From the NCBI GenBank assembly GCA_016714225.1, contig JADJNS010000003.1, forward strand, positions 1-64,000: a stretch of DNA of 64,000 nt, given 5' to 3'. The position numbers and the translations under genes were made by a program. Source of the stretch: Archangiaceae bacterium. GTDB lineage: Bacteria; Myxococcota; Myxococcia; Myxococcales; Myxococcaceae. Of the stretch, positions 18,001-25,934 are shown piece after piece (the first letter of the stretch is position 1; each line of letters starts with the position of its first letter). A model generated the notes under the pieces. It worked only from the letters and a program-made list of their open reading frames with translations, was not told the origin of the DNA and searched no databases.

Positions 18001-18555
18001 CTAACGGACCTTGTCGGCCTTCACGCCGCGCGGCGCGGTGGTCGAGTAGTGGTGCACTCCGTCTTCGTCGACCCAGTGGTAGACGTCTTTGGGCGGCGTC
18101 TTGTCTTCCACCGCGGGCGCGGCGGGCGCCGGCGGGGCTGCCGCCGCGACCGGAGCGGCCGGAGCCGGCATCGGGACCTGCACGATGATGACCCGCGGCT
18201 CGGGCTCGGGTGCGGGAGCAGGCGGCGGCGCGGGCTCGCTCTTCTCGAACACCACCACCTGCGCAGGCGGGGGCGCGGGCGCCGGCTGCACGTCGTGCTC
18301 GGTGGGCTGGAAGCCGTAGTACGTCGAGCCGTAGGGGTACACCGGCACGTAGTACGGCACCACCGGCACCACCGGAGCGATCACCGGCTGCCGGTGGCGG
18401 CCCGGAAAGACCGTCGGCCCCCAGCTGGGCGTGCGCTGCGGGGTGTAGCCGGGCGGCCGGTAGTTGCTGTTGAAGGCGCCGGCGCCCCAGATGAAGTGGT
18501 CTGAGGCGAGCGCGGGCACCGACACCGACAACACCGCTGCGATGACGAGTCTCAT
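18001..18555 (-). CDS. Exported Pro/Ala-rich protein with C-terminal DUF4124-like motif
   Basis: A 184-residue protein with a cleavable signal (MRLVIAAVLSVSVPALAS) and no lipobox. The first part is Tyr/Pro-rich (PYYVPVYPYGSTYYGF), then a long Pro/Ala/Val linker. The last ~25 residues, VYHWVDEDGVHHYSTTAPRG, match the core of DUF4124 (Y-x-W-x-D-x-x-G-x-x-x-[FY]-[ST]-x-x-P), a small periplasmic domain of unknown role. It is divergent from the beta-helix lipoprotein gene. Confidence 0.83.
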   Translation of the reverse strand: MRLVIAAVLSVSVPALASDHFIWGAGAFNSNYRPPGYTPQRTPSWGPTVFPGRHRQPVIAPVVPVVPYYVPVYPYGSTYYGFQPTEHDVQPAPAPPPAQVVVFEKSEPAPPPAPAPEPEPRVIIVQVPMPAPAAPVAAAAPPAPAAPAVEDKTPPKDVYHWVDEDGVHHYSTTAPRGVKADKVR

Positions 18556-18627
18556 GCTGGTGAAAACATACTGCCCGCCCCCCTCAGAGGCGAACCCGAG
18601 TGACGGCCCCGCGACTGCCGGGGCCCG

Positions 18628-20517
18628 GTGCGTCTAAGGGGCCGGGTGGTGACTCGACTCGATGAAAGGCGCAAGGCCCCGCGAACCTGGCGCCCCTTGT
18701 TCTCGCCCAGCGGTCAAAGAGGGCGCCGGGTTCTCGCGCTCGTGCTCACCGCCGCAGCGGCGTGCGGGGCGCGAAACGTCATGCCCCCTGACGCGGGTGG
18801 CACGGCGGGCGGCTCAGCGACCGCAGGCGGCTCGACGGCCGGAGGCACCGCCACCGCGGGCGGCTCGGCGGCCGGCGGCAGCGCCACCGCGGGCGGCTCC
18901 ACCGCCGGTGGAGCGGCGGGGGGAACCGCGGGAGGCACCGTCGCGTGCGGCGCCGCGGGGCTGCCGTGCTGCGCCGGCGCGGCGTGTGGCGCGGCGCTGG
19001 TGTGCGCGACCTCGACCTGCGTTCAGGCGGTCGTGCCGCACGCGTGCGGGGCGGCGACCGGGGTGGTGTTCGTCTCCGAGGTGGCGCCCCCTTCGACCCT
19101 GCCGCCGTACGCGGCGCTCGACACCACCCTCACCTTCGCCAACTGCAGCACCCAGACGTGGACCGCGGCGGGAGTGAACGACGCCACCGGGTACAAGCTC
19201 GGCTTCGACGGCCCGCGCGACCAGGACACCTGGGGCATGTCGCGGGTGGCGCTGCCGGCGAGCGTGCCCCCCGGCAACGCGGTCACCGTCGCGGTGCACG
19301 GCCGGGCGCCGCCGCTCACCGGGCCGCATGGCTACCGCTGGTCGATTCTGCGCGAGGGCGTGGCCTGGCTGAGCGGCGCGAGCCCCCTGCACGGCATCGA
19401 GGTGAAGAGCACGCGCCGAGACGTGGCGCTCTGTGCGGGCGTCACCGCCGACATCGGCGGCGAGCTCGACGCCGCGCCGGCGCTGCAGCGCTGCGTCGAC
19501 GCGACGCCCAGCGGTGGCGCGCTCGAGGTGCCGGCCGGCGTCTACCGCATGGGCAGCGCGCTCGAGCTCAATCACCCCATGACGCTGCGCACCGCGGGCA
19601 CGGCCGCGGTGAGCTCCAACTGCTTCGAGCCAGGCGGGCCCGCGTGCGCCATCTTCCGCGCCGACGCGAACCTCTCGGCGGCGCGCGGCTTCTTGCGCTT
19701 CGGGCCCACCACCGACGTCACGCTCGACCACGTGGTGCTCGACGGCAACCGCGGCGCGCGGCTGGGCAGCGCAGCCGCGGCGACCTGCGCCGGCGGCAGC
19801 AACGGCGCCGGCTTCAACGCCGGCAGTGGCGGCTGCACCCGCTGCGCGTTCACCCACGGCGGCTCGGCGCGCGCGCTGTGCGGCACCGGCTGGGAGTGGA
19901 CGGGCGACCACGCCACCATTCGCGACTGCGTGTTCCGCGACAACGGGCAGCACACCGCGACCAACATGTGGTCCGACGGGCTGACCCTGCTGCAGTCGAA
20001 CGGCGCCACCGTGACCGGCAACATGTTCGTCGACAACAGCGACGTCGACTTCATCTTCGGCGGCGGCACCGGGGCGACGGTGAGCGACAACTTCGTGAGT
20101 CACCTCGGGCAGGCGGCGTTCGCCGGCCTGATGCTCGACAACTTCAACGGCGGCACCTCGGGCGACTTCACCGGCACGGTGGTGTCGGGCAACTTCATCT
20201 CGTGCGGTGCGCAGCTGTGCGACTTCGCCATCGAGCTGGGGCCGCACCCCTGGTACCCCTCGGCCAACATCATCGGCGGCACGGTGAGCGGCAACACGGC
20301 GGTGGGGGGCAAGTTCAACCTCAACGCCGAGGGCGCCGGCACGGTTGCCGCGCCCATCACCGTCACCGGCAACACCCTGGGCGGCTCACCCGCTTCGGCG
20401 CACTTCAACTGCGGCACGCGCAGCAGCACCGCGTTCAACGTCAGCCCCGATTCGCACGTCTCGCTCGGCAGCGGCCCCGCGCCCACCGGCAGCCTCACCT
20501 TTCACAGCTGCCCCTGA
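18628..20517 (+). CDS. Lipoprotein with Gly-rich tether, NBR1-type Ig domain and right-handed beta-helix
   Basis: About 600-629 residues. The start is uncertain: GTG 18628, 18646 or 18649 are in frame, and a TTG at about 18697 would place the signal RRVLALVLTAAAACG more normally. A tether of GGS/TAGG units follows the cysteine (~residues 55-105), then a short Cys-rich motif (CGAAGLPCCAGAAC). Next is an Ig-like segment with the Trp pattern of NBR1-type domains (FANCSTQTWTAAG...YRWSILREGVAWL). The C-terminal ~350 residues are right-handed parallel beta-helix repeats (TVTGNMFVDNSDVDFIFGG, VVSGNFISCG). Such helices commonly bind or cleave polysaccharide. A hairpin terminator overlaps the stop codon. 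Confidence 0.87.
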   Translation: MRLRGRVVTRLDERRKAPRTWRPLFSPSGQRGRRVLALVLTAAAACGARNVMPPDAGGTAGGSATAGGSTAGGTATAGGSAAGGSATAGGSTAGGAAGGTAGGTVACGAAGLPCCAGAACGAALVCATSTCVQAVVPHACGAATGVVFVSEVAPPSTLPPYAALDTTLTFANCSTQTWTAAGVNDATGYKLGFDGPRDQDTWGMSRVALPASVPPGNAVTVAVHGRAPPLTGPHGYRWSILREGVAWLSGASPLHGIEVKSTRRDVALCAGVTADIGGELDAAPALQRCVDATPSGGALEVPAGVYRMGSALELNHPMTLRTAGTAAVSSNCFEPGGPACAIFRADANLSAARGFLRFGPTTDVTLDHVVLDGNRGARLGSAAAATCAGGSNGAGFNAGSGGCTRCAFTHGGSARALCGTGWEWTGDHATIRDCVFRDNGQHTATNMWSDGLTLLQSNGATVTGNMFVDNSDVDFIFGGGTGATVSDNFVSHLGQAAFAGLMLDNFNGGTSGDFTGTVVSGNFISCGAQLCDFAIELGPHPWYPSANIIGGTVSGNTAVGGKFNLNAEGAGTVAAPITVTGNTLGGSPASAHFNCGTRSSTAFNVSPDSHVSLGSGPAPTGSLTFHSCP

Positions 20518-20540
20518 CGCGCCGACGCGTCGGGGCATTT
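20509..20540 (+). terminator. Strong hairpin at stop of beta-helix lipoprotein gene
   Basis: TGCCCC-(T)-GACGCG pairs with CGCGTC-GGGGCA across a CCGA loop: 12 base pairs with one bulged T. It is followed by TTTCCC. The left arm includes the TGA stop codon. It likely terminates transcription before the protease gene; the T-run is short, so it may act as a weak intrinsic terminator. Confidence 0.6.
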
Positions 20541-20571
20541 CCCGACCACTTGGCGCCGTTCAATCTTCTTT

Positions 20572-20588
20572 GTTTCCACCTGGGAAAC
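20572..20588. promoter_or_regulatory. Inverted repeat GTTTCC-N5-GGAAAC upstream of the S1 protease lipoprotein
   Basis: A 6-bp perfect inverted repeat in an AT-rich patch about 90 bases before the protease ATG. A very similar element (TTTCCA-N3-TGGAAA) lies at 25844-25858 upstream of the haem-motif lipoprotein. Possible operator; function untested. Confidence 0.3.
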
Positions 20589-20678
20589 CGAGGGCGACCG
20601 GGCCGCGCCTTGTTGCAGCCGACCCGCGCCGTCATAAGCGCCCTGGCCGAAACCCCTCGCACGAACCAGGAGCGCGTC

Positions 20679-21989
20679 ATGAAGCACCTCATCTCGACCC
20701 TCGCCGTCTCACTGCTGCTCGCCGGCTGCGGCGACGGGCAGCTCACCGAACCGCTGGCCATCGACCCCGAGGCGCTCGAGGGTCGCGCCGAGTTCGACGC
20801 GACGATGCCCGAGTTTCTGGCCGCCAAGTACGGCCTGACCGCCGAAGGTGGCGTGGCCCGCGAACAGGCAGAGCAGGGCCTGGGCGAGCTCGGCGACGCG
20901 CTCGAGGAGTCTGCGGCGAACCGCTTCGGCGGCGCGTGGATCGACGCCGACGCGCGCGGAGCCGTTCACGTTCGCCTCGCCGACGTGACCGACGCCGACA
21001 TGGCGATGATTCACGCCGCGCTGCCCGCTGGCTACCCGGTGGTGCTCGAGCCGGCGCCCTTTCTGCTCGCCGACCTGGAAGCGAAGGTGAACGCGCTGCC
21101 CGACCTGCCGTCGATGACCAGCGCGGCGGTGGAAGAAGAGCTCGGTCGCATCGAGGTCAAGGCGCTGCCCGGGCAGCGCGACGAGGTGCAGGCCGCGGTC
21201 GCGGCGCAGCTGCCCCAGGGTTCGTTCACGGTGGTGGAAGACGAAGACGCGCGAGACGAGGCGCTGGCGGGTGCCTGCGCCGATCGTGACGACTGCGGCC
21301 ACGCGCTGCGCGGGGGAATTCGCCTCACCCGAGAAGGAACCAGCGTCTCCTGCACGCTCGGCTTCATCGGCGTCGGCCCCAAGGGCACCCACTTCGGCAT
21401 CACCGCCGCCCACTGCGCCAACAAGGGCCAGCGCTTCAAGATCGGCTCTCAGGAAGAAGGCCCGTTCGCCCAGTACATCGGAGCGGTCACCCGACGTCAG
21501 CTGTCGGGCCCCCTCGATGTCGAGGCCATTCACCTCGACGACGCGTGGCAGGGTGATGCCCTGGGGTTCCTCTACGACGGCCCGAACTTCAAGAAGGTCG
21601 AGGTGGTGGGCGCGTACCGCCCGGCCGGCATTCACAAGGGCATGAACCTCTGCAAGAGCGGCATTCGCACCGGGCGCACCTGCGGGGCGGTGGCGAACCG
21701 CTCGGTGACCCGCACCGAGACGCTGAGCGACGGGCGGGTGGTGCGGCTGACCAGACAGCTCATCGTCAACGCCTGCTTCCGGCAGGGTGACAGCGGCGGC
21801 CCGGTCTACCGCCGCGAGCTGTTCGGCTCGGGAGCGACCGGCAGCCGCGTGGTGGCCAAGGCGGTGGCGATCGCGACCGCCGGCAACTACGACCGCGACA
21901 CGGGCAAGTGCAAGAAGAAGCCCTGGTTCATGGCGAGCTACACCCGCATCTTCAACAACCACTACGACGTGAAGGTGGGCACCCGCTGA
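20679..21989 (+). CDS. S1-family (chymotrypsin-like) serine protease lipoprotein
   Basis: A 436-residue protein; ATG 20679 follows a good ribosome-binding site (CCAGGAGCG). Signal and lipobox are MKHLISTLAVSLLLAGCGDG. Residues ~30-195 look like a helical/alpha-beta propeptide of the kind that folds and inhibits streptogrisin-type proteases. The protease domain follows with the triad visible: His245 in ITAAHC, Asp280 in GPLDVEAI, Ser372 in RQGDSGGPV. Paired cysteines (Cys200, 206, 225, 246) are likely disulphides. The enzyme presumably matures by propeptide cleavage and acts at the cell surface or in the medium. Confidence 0.92.
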   Translation: MKHLISTLAVSLLLAGCGDGQLTEPLAIDPEALEGRAEFDATMPEFLAAKYGLTAEGGVAREQAEQGLGELGDALEESAANRFGGAWIDADARGAVHVRLADVTDADMAMIHAALPAGYPVVLEPAPFLLADLEAKVNALPDLPSMTSAAVEEELGRIEVKALPGQRDEVQAAVAAQLPQGSFTVVEDEDARDEALAGACADRDDCGHALRGGIRLTREGTSVSCTLGFIGVGPKGTHFGITAAHCANKGQRFKIGSQEEGPFAQYIGAVTRRQLSGPLDVEAIHLDDAWQGDALGFLYDGPNFKKVEVVGAYRPAGIHKGMNLCKSGIRTGRTCGAVANRSVTRTETLSDGRVVRLTRQLIVNACFRQGDSGGPVYRRELFGSGATGSRVVAKAVAIATAGNYDRDTGKCKKKPWFMASYTRIFNNHYDVKVGTR

Positions 21990-22037
21990 GGGTGCTTGGG
22001 GCGCGCGTCTCGGCTGCAACGGCATTAAGAGACGCGC

Positions 22038-24524
22038 GTGCCCACCCTCAACGAGACCGTCGACCTGCTCGGGCGCTGCCTGGGAACCGTGCTGCGCGAG
22101 CAGGAAGGCGAGACCTTCTACCAGCTGGAAGAGCGCATTCGCCTCGAGACCAAGCGGCTGCGCGAGGCCAACGCCGATACCGCGCCGATGCAGCGCGAGC
22201 TGGCGGCGGTGTCGGTCGCCGACGCCGAGAAGCTGGTGCGGGCGTTCGCCACCTACTTCCTGCTCATCAACCTGGCCGAAGAGCACTCGCGGGTGCAGCG
22301 GGTGCTCGAGCCCAGCACCGCGCAGCGCCGCGAGGGGTTCGAGCAGGCGCTCGCCGCGCTGAAGGAAGAGGGCCTCGACGCCGCCGCCGCCAAGGCGCTG
22401 CTCTCGAGCCTCACCCTGGGCCTGACCTTCACCACCCACCCCACCGAGATGCGCCGCCGCACCGTGCGGCAGCACCTCGAGCAGATTTCGAAGGTGCTCT
22501 TCGAGCACCCCGAGGCCAGCGACCACATCACCGCGCACGTCGAGGCGCTGTGGGCCACGCCGTGGCTGCGGCACCGCCAGCCCACCGTGCGCGACGAGGT
22601 GAACGGAGGCCTCGCCTACCTCGACGTCATCGCCGCGGTGCTCCCGCAGCTCGAGCGCGATCTCGAGGCCCGCTTCGCGAAGGTGTTCGGCACCAAGGCC
22701 GAGCTGAAGCTGCCCCTCTCGCTGCACTCGTGGATGGGCGGCGACCGCGACGGCAACCCCTCGGTCACGCCCAGGGCCACCGAAGAGACCTTCGCGCTGC
22801 ACGCCGAGCGCGCCACGCAGGCGCTGCGCCGGCAGACCGACGAGGCGTTCGCCCGCTTCAGCCAGAGCCCCGACGGTGAAGGCGAGCCCTTCCGCGTGCT
22901 GCTGCGCGAGGTGCAGAAGGCGCTGGCCGCGGGCGAGACCGCCGCCACCACCGCGGGCATCGAGCGCGTCACCACCGCCCTGCGCGCGCAGCGCCAGCCC
23001 CGCACCGCCGACGTGCTCGCGCGCCCCCTGAGCGTGCAGGCGCGCATCTTCGGCACCCACCTCGCGTCACTCGACGTGCGCGAGCACTCGGCGCTCACCG
23101 GGCAGGCCGTCGCCGAGCTGCTCACCCGCGCCGGCGTGAACGGCTACGAGAAGCTCACCGAAGCGAAGAAGGTCGAGGTGCTGCGCCGAGAGCTCGCCAC
23201 CCGCCGCCCGCTGCTCGCGGTGGGAGAGCAGGCGCCCGAGGTGGTCGAGAAGGTCGTCGGCCCGCTGCGCGCCGGCCGCGAAGCGCGCGCCCGCTCGGGC
23301 CACGACGCCTTCGGCGCGTACATCATCTCGATGAGCGAGCAGCCGTCTGACCTGCTCGAGACCCTGGTGCTGGCGCGCGAGGCCGGTGTCGACATCGTGC
23401 CGGTGCCCCTGTTCGAGACGCTCGACGACCTGCAGCGCGCTCCCGACATCATGCGCACGGTGCTCGAGCTGCCCGAGTACCGCGCGGTGCTGCGCGATCA
23501 GATTCAAGAGGTGATGATCGGCTACTCCGACTCGAACAAGGACGGTGGCTTTCTCGCCGCCAACTGGGCGCTGCACGAAGCGCAACGGCAGCTCACCGAG
23601 GTGTTCGCCGCGGCGAAGGTACGGCACCGCTTCTTTCACGGCCGCGGCACCAGCATCGGCCGCGGCGGCGGGCCGATGGCGCGCGCGCTGCTCGGCCAGC
23701 CGGCGGGCACCGTCGGCACCGGGGTGCGCATCACCGAGCAGGGCGAAGCGCTGCAAGACAAGTACAGCCACCCCACCCTCGCGTACCGCAACCTCGAGCA
23801 GGCGCTGTACGGCCTGATTCTCGCCGCGGGCCGGCAGGCGAAGCCGCTCGACCCGCGCTGGCTCGAGGGCATGGGCCGGGCTGCCGCGGTCTCCTCGCGC
23901 GACTACCGCGCACTGGTGCAGGCGCCCGGCTTCTTGCCGTTCTTCGAGGCGGTGACGCCGATTCGCGAAATCTCGAAGCTGCGCATCGCCTCGCGCCCGG
24001 TGCGGCGCCCCGGCCCCTCGCAGCTGTCGACGCTGCGCGCGATTCCGTGGGTGATGTCGTGGACCCAGTGTCGCGCCATCATTCCCGGCTGGTACGGGCT
24101 CGACGTCGGGCTCGACGCGCTGGGCGTGGAGCTTTCGCGCGAGCTCTACGCGCAGTGGCCGTTCTTTCAGTCGGTGCTCGACAACGCGCAGATGGCGCTG
24201 GCCAAGAGCGACATGGCGCTGTTCCGCGCCTACCGCTCGCTGGCGCCCGACGACGCGATGGGCGCGCAGATCGAGCAGCGCTTTCACGCCACCGTGGCGA
24301 AGGTGCGCGAGGTGGTCGAAGGCGAGCTGCTCTCGAAAGAGCCGCGGCTCGCGAAGTCGATTCTGCTGCGCAACCCGTACATCGACCCGATTCACCGCCT
24401 GCAGGTGGTGCTGCTGCGGCAGGCCCGCGCGCTGCCCGCCGACGCCGAGCTGCCGGCGCACCTCGAGAACGCCCTGCTGCTCTCACTGCACGGCATCGCC
24501 GCCGGCATGCGCAACACCGGCTGA
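22038..24524 (+). CDS. ppc: Phosphoenolpyruvate carboxylase
   Basis: An 828-residue PEP carboxylase, slightly shorter than the ~880-residue enterobacterial enzyme. It converts PEP and bicarbonate to oxaloacetate, refilling the TCA cycle. Hallmarks are the catalytic His134 in TFTTHPTEMRRR, LHSWMGGDRDGNP (PEP site), EVMIGYSDSNKDGG, the mobile loop FFHGRGTSIGRGGGP, and the invariant C-terminus ...GMRNTG. The start is GTG 22038, which begins MPTLNETVDLLG; there is no ATG nearby in frame. It is a cytoplasmic metabolic enzyme, the one clear core-metabolism gene here, and ends convergently with the haem-motif lipoprotein gene across an interspersed repeat. Confidence 0.97.
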   Translation: MPTLNETVDLLGRCLGTVLREQEGETFYQLEERIRLETKRLREANADTAPMQRELAAVSVADAEKLVRAFATYFLLINLAEEHSRVQRVLEPSTAQRREGFEQALAALKEEGLDAAAAKALLSSLTLGLTFTTHPTEMRRRTVRQHLEQISKVLFEHPEASDHITAHVEALWATPWLRHRQPTVRDEVNGGLAYLDVIAAVLPQLERDLEARFAKVFGTKAELKLPLSLHSWMGGDRDGNPSVTPRATEETFALHAERATQALRRQTDEAFARFSQSPDGEGEPFRVLLREVQKALAAGETAATTAGIERVTTALRAQRQPRTADVLARPLSVQARIFGTHLASLDVREHSALTGQAVAELLTRAGVNGYEKLTEAKKVEVLRRELATRRPLLAVGEQAPEVVEKVVGPLRAGREARARSGHDAFGAYIISMSEQPSDLLETLVLAREAGVDIVPVPLFETLDDLQRAPDIMRTVLELPEYRAVLRDQIQEVMIGYSDSNKDGGFLAANWALHEAQRQLTEVFAAAKVRHRFFHGRGTSIGRGGGPMARALLGQPAGTVGTGVRITEQGEALQDKYSHPTLAYRNLEQALYGLILAAGRQAKPLDPRWLEGMGRAAAVSSRDYRALVQAPGFLPFFEAVTPIREISKLRIASRPVRRPGPSQLSTLRAIPWVMSWTQCRAIIPGWYGLDVGLDALGVELSRELYAQWPFFQSVLDNAQMALAKSDMALFRAYRSLAPDDAMGAQIEQRFHATVAKVREVVEGELLSKEPRLAKSILLRNPYIDPIHRLQVVLLRQARALPADAELPAHLENALLLSLHGIAAGMRNTG

Positions 24525-24545
24525 GCGGTTGAGAAGCCGCGCGCC

Positions 24546-24662
24546 GCTGGAGCGCGCAGGGCCGCATACTCCATGCGCCAAGCAGCTGAGCGCGCGCACC
24601 CATACGATGGAGTATCTGCGCTTGAGCCTTCGGCGAGCGATAGCCGGGTTCGACGAGCTCAC
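24546..24662 (+). repeat. Interspersed intergenic repeat, copy A
   Basis: Fills the convergent gap after ppc. It shares the block ATACGATGGAGTATCTGCG (24602-24620), the preceding CCATGC..AAGCAGC and the following AGCCTTCGGCGAGCGA...GGGTTCGA with copies at 34602-34725 and 38221-38332. ATACTCCAT (24566-24574) pairs perfectly with ATGGAGTAT (24607-24615), giving a 9-bp stem. It may also serve as a bidirectional terminator. Confidence 0.75.
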
Positions 24663-24672
24663 CCTGCCCGGG

Positions 24673-25803
24673 TCACGGGGCGCTGCAGTTCAGGTACGTG
24701 ATGATGCGCTGGCGCGCGGCGGTGGCGAGGCCGCTGGGAGGCATCGCGCCGCTGCTGATCTTCGACTTGATGGTCGACAGCCGCGACTGCACGTAGCCCT
24801 GGGTGGTGAACTGGCCGTTGTGGTGGCCGGTGTGGCAGTTGGTGCAGTTGTTCGCGAAGAACGACTGCCCGTAGCTCGCCCAGGTGTCGGTGGTGCACTG
24901 CGCGGTGCCGCCGCCGGTGCCGCTGCCTCCGGCGTGACCGCCCGCCGTGCCGCCGGCGCTCCCCCCGGCAGAACCGCCGCCGGCGCCGCCCCCCGAGCCA
25001 CCGCCAGTGCCGCCGCTGCAGGTCGCGCCCGCGAGGGGCACGCAGTTCTTGCCGAGGGTCTGGCCCGAGCCGTTGGTCAGCGACACGCACCGCTGGTTCG
25101 CCGCGCAGGCCTGACCCGCGCCGCAGTCGGTGCCGCAATAGTTTCCGAAACTGAAACCGATGCACAGGTTGCCGCCGCCGCCGCACTGCGCGCCGCTGGT
25201 GCAGGCCTGGCAATAGAACGGGGTGCCGCCGCTGCCGCCGGCGGTGCCGGTGCCGCCCGCAGTCGCGCTGCCGCCCGCGGTCGCGCTGCCGCCGGCAGTG
25301 CCGGTGCCGCCCGCGGTCGCGCTGCCTCCGGCGGTGCCGACGCCGCCTGCGGTCGCGCTGCCTCCGGCAGTGCCGGCGCCGCCCGCAGTGCCCGAGCCAC
25401 CGCCCGTACCACCGGGCAGCGGGTTGTCGATGGCGTAGCAGCCGCCGGTGGGCTTGCCGTCAGACGACCACGCCTCGAGCAGCTCGATGTCGGCCTCGCT
25501 CGGGTGCAGGCCGCTGTACTGCGGCGGCATGGGCGCCTCGCTCTGGCGCATGCGCGCCAGGCTGCGCTGAAGCACGGTGCCACCCAGCGGCGCCTCGGCC
25601 AGCAGGTCGGTGCGCGAGAGGAGCTTCATCGGCGCGCCCTCTTTCAGGGTGGTGCCGTGGCACGCGGTGCAGTTGTCGCTGAGCATCTGCGCCACGTCAC
25701 AAGGCAGCAGCTCTTCTTTGTTCACCGGGCCTTCGGTTCCGTCGCCGCCGCCGCACGCCGCCGCGATCGCCACTGCCACCACGAAGATGCGCTTTGAGTT
25801 CAT
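24673..25803 (-). CDS. Two-haem-motif cytochrome c-like lipoprotein
   Basis: A 376-residue lipoprotein; ATG 25803 gives MNSKRIFVVAVAIAAACGGG. An N-terminal domain holds a CxxCH haem c site (DNCTACHGTT) and a later M-P-P that could supply the axial Met. A Gly/Ala/Ser/Thr tether of ~60 residues follows, then a Cys-rich segment (YCQACTSGAQCGGGGNLC...) resembling Dickkopf/EGF-like repeats. A second Gly tether leads to a C-terminal domain with another haem site (NNCTNCHTGHH) and MPPSG. The two domains are therefore joined by flexible linkers. Likely an outer-membrane-anchored electron carrier or haem-protein of the DUF1592-type surface apparatus encoded nearby; the electron partner is unknown. Confidence 0.86.
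   Translation of the reverse strand: MNSKRIFVVAVAIAAACGGGDGTEGPVNKEELLPCDVAQMLSDNCTACHGTTLKEGAPMKLLSRTDLLAEAPLGGTVLQRSLARMRQSEAPMPPQYSGLHPSEADIELLEAWSSDGKPTGGCYAIDNPLPGGTGGGSGTAGGAGTAGGSATAGGVGTAGGSATAGGTGTAGGSATAGGSATAGGTGTAGGSGGTPFYCQACTSGAQCGGGGNLCIGFSFGNYCGTDCGAGQACAANQRCVSLTNGSGQTLGKNCVPLAGATCSGGTGGGSGGGAGGGSAGGSAGGTAGGHAGGSGTGGGTAQCTTDTWASYGQSFFANNCTNCHTGHHNGQFTTQGYVQSRLSTIKSKISSGAMPPSGLATAARQRIITYLNCSAP
25235..25400. repeat. 18-bp repeats encoding TAGGSA tether
   Basis: Roughly ten near-identical 18-base units encode alternating TAGGSA / TAGGTG blocks in the haem-motif lipoprotein. Comparable Gly-rich repeat tracts occur at 18796-18950, 40600-40890, 43690-43890, 50370-50590 and 52780-52960. 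Confidence 0.7.
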
Positions 25804-25843
25804 CGTGCGCGGCCGCGTAGCACCGGGAGGCAAACGGTTACCA

Positions 25844-25858
25844 TTTCCAAACTGGAAA
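25844..25858. promoter_or_regulatory. Inverted repeat TTTCCA-N3-TGGAAA in divergent promoter region
   Basis: Lies between the divergent haem-motif lipoprotein (start 25803) and the large lipoprotein (start 25935). It resembles the repeat at 20572-20588 in sequence and, read in the direction of the lipoprotein gene, in orientation (TGTTTCCA...TGG.AAA). Candidate operator. Confidence 0.3.
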
Positions 25859-25934
25859 CAGTCGTTGGCGGGTTGGGCCGCCTGCACGTTGAGGGCTGGG
25901 GGTACTGGCACGTTGACGATAGATACGCAGACCC

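Noticed and set aside
18814..20247. A ~480-codon minus-strand frame opposite the beta-helix lipoprotein
   Set aside because: No signal peptide or motif; Arg/Ala/Gly-rich shadow.
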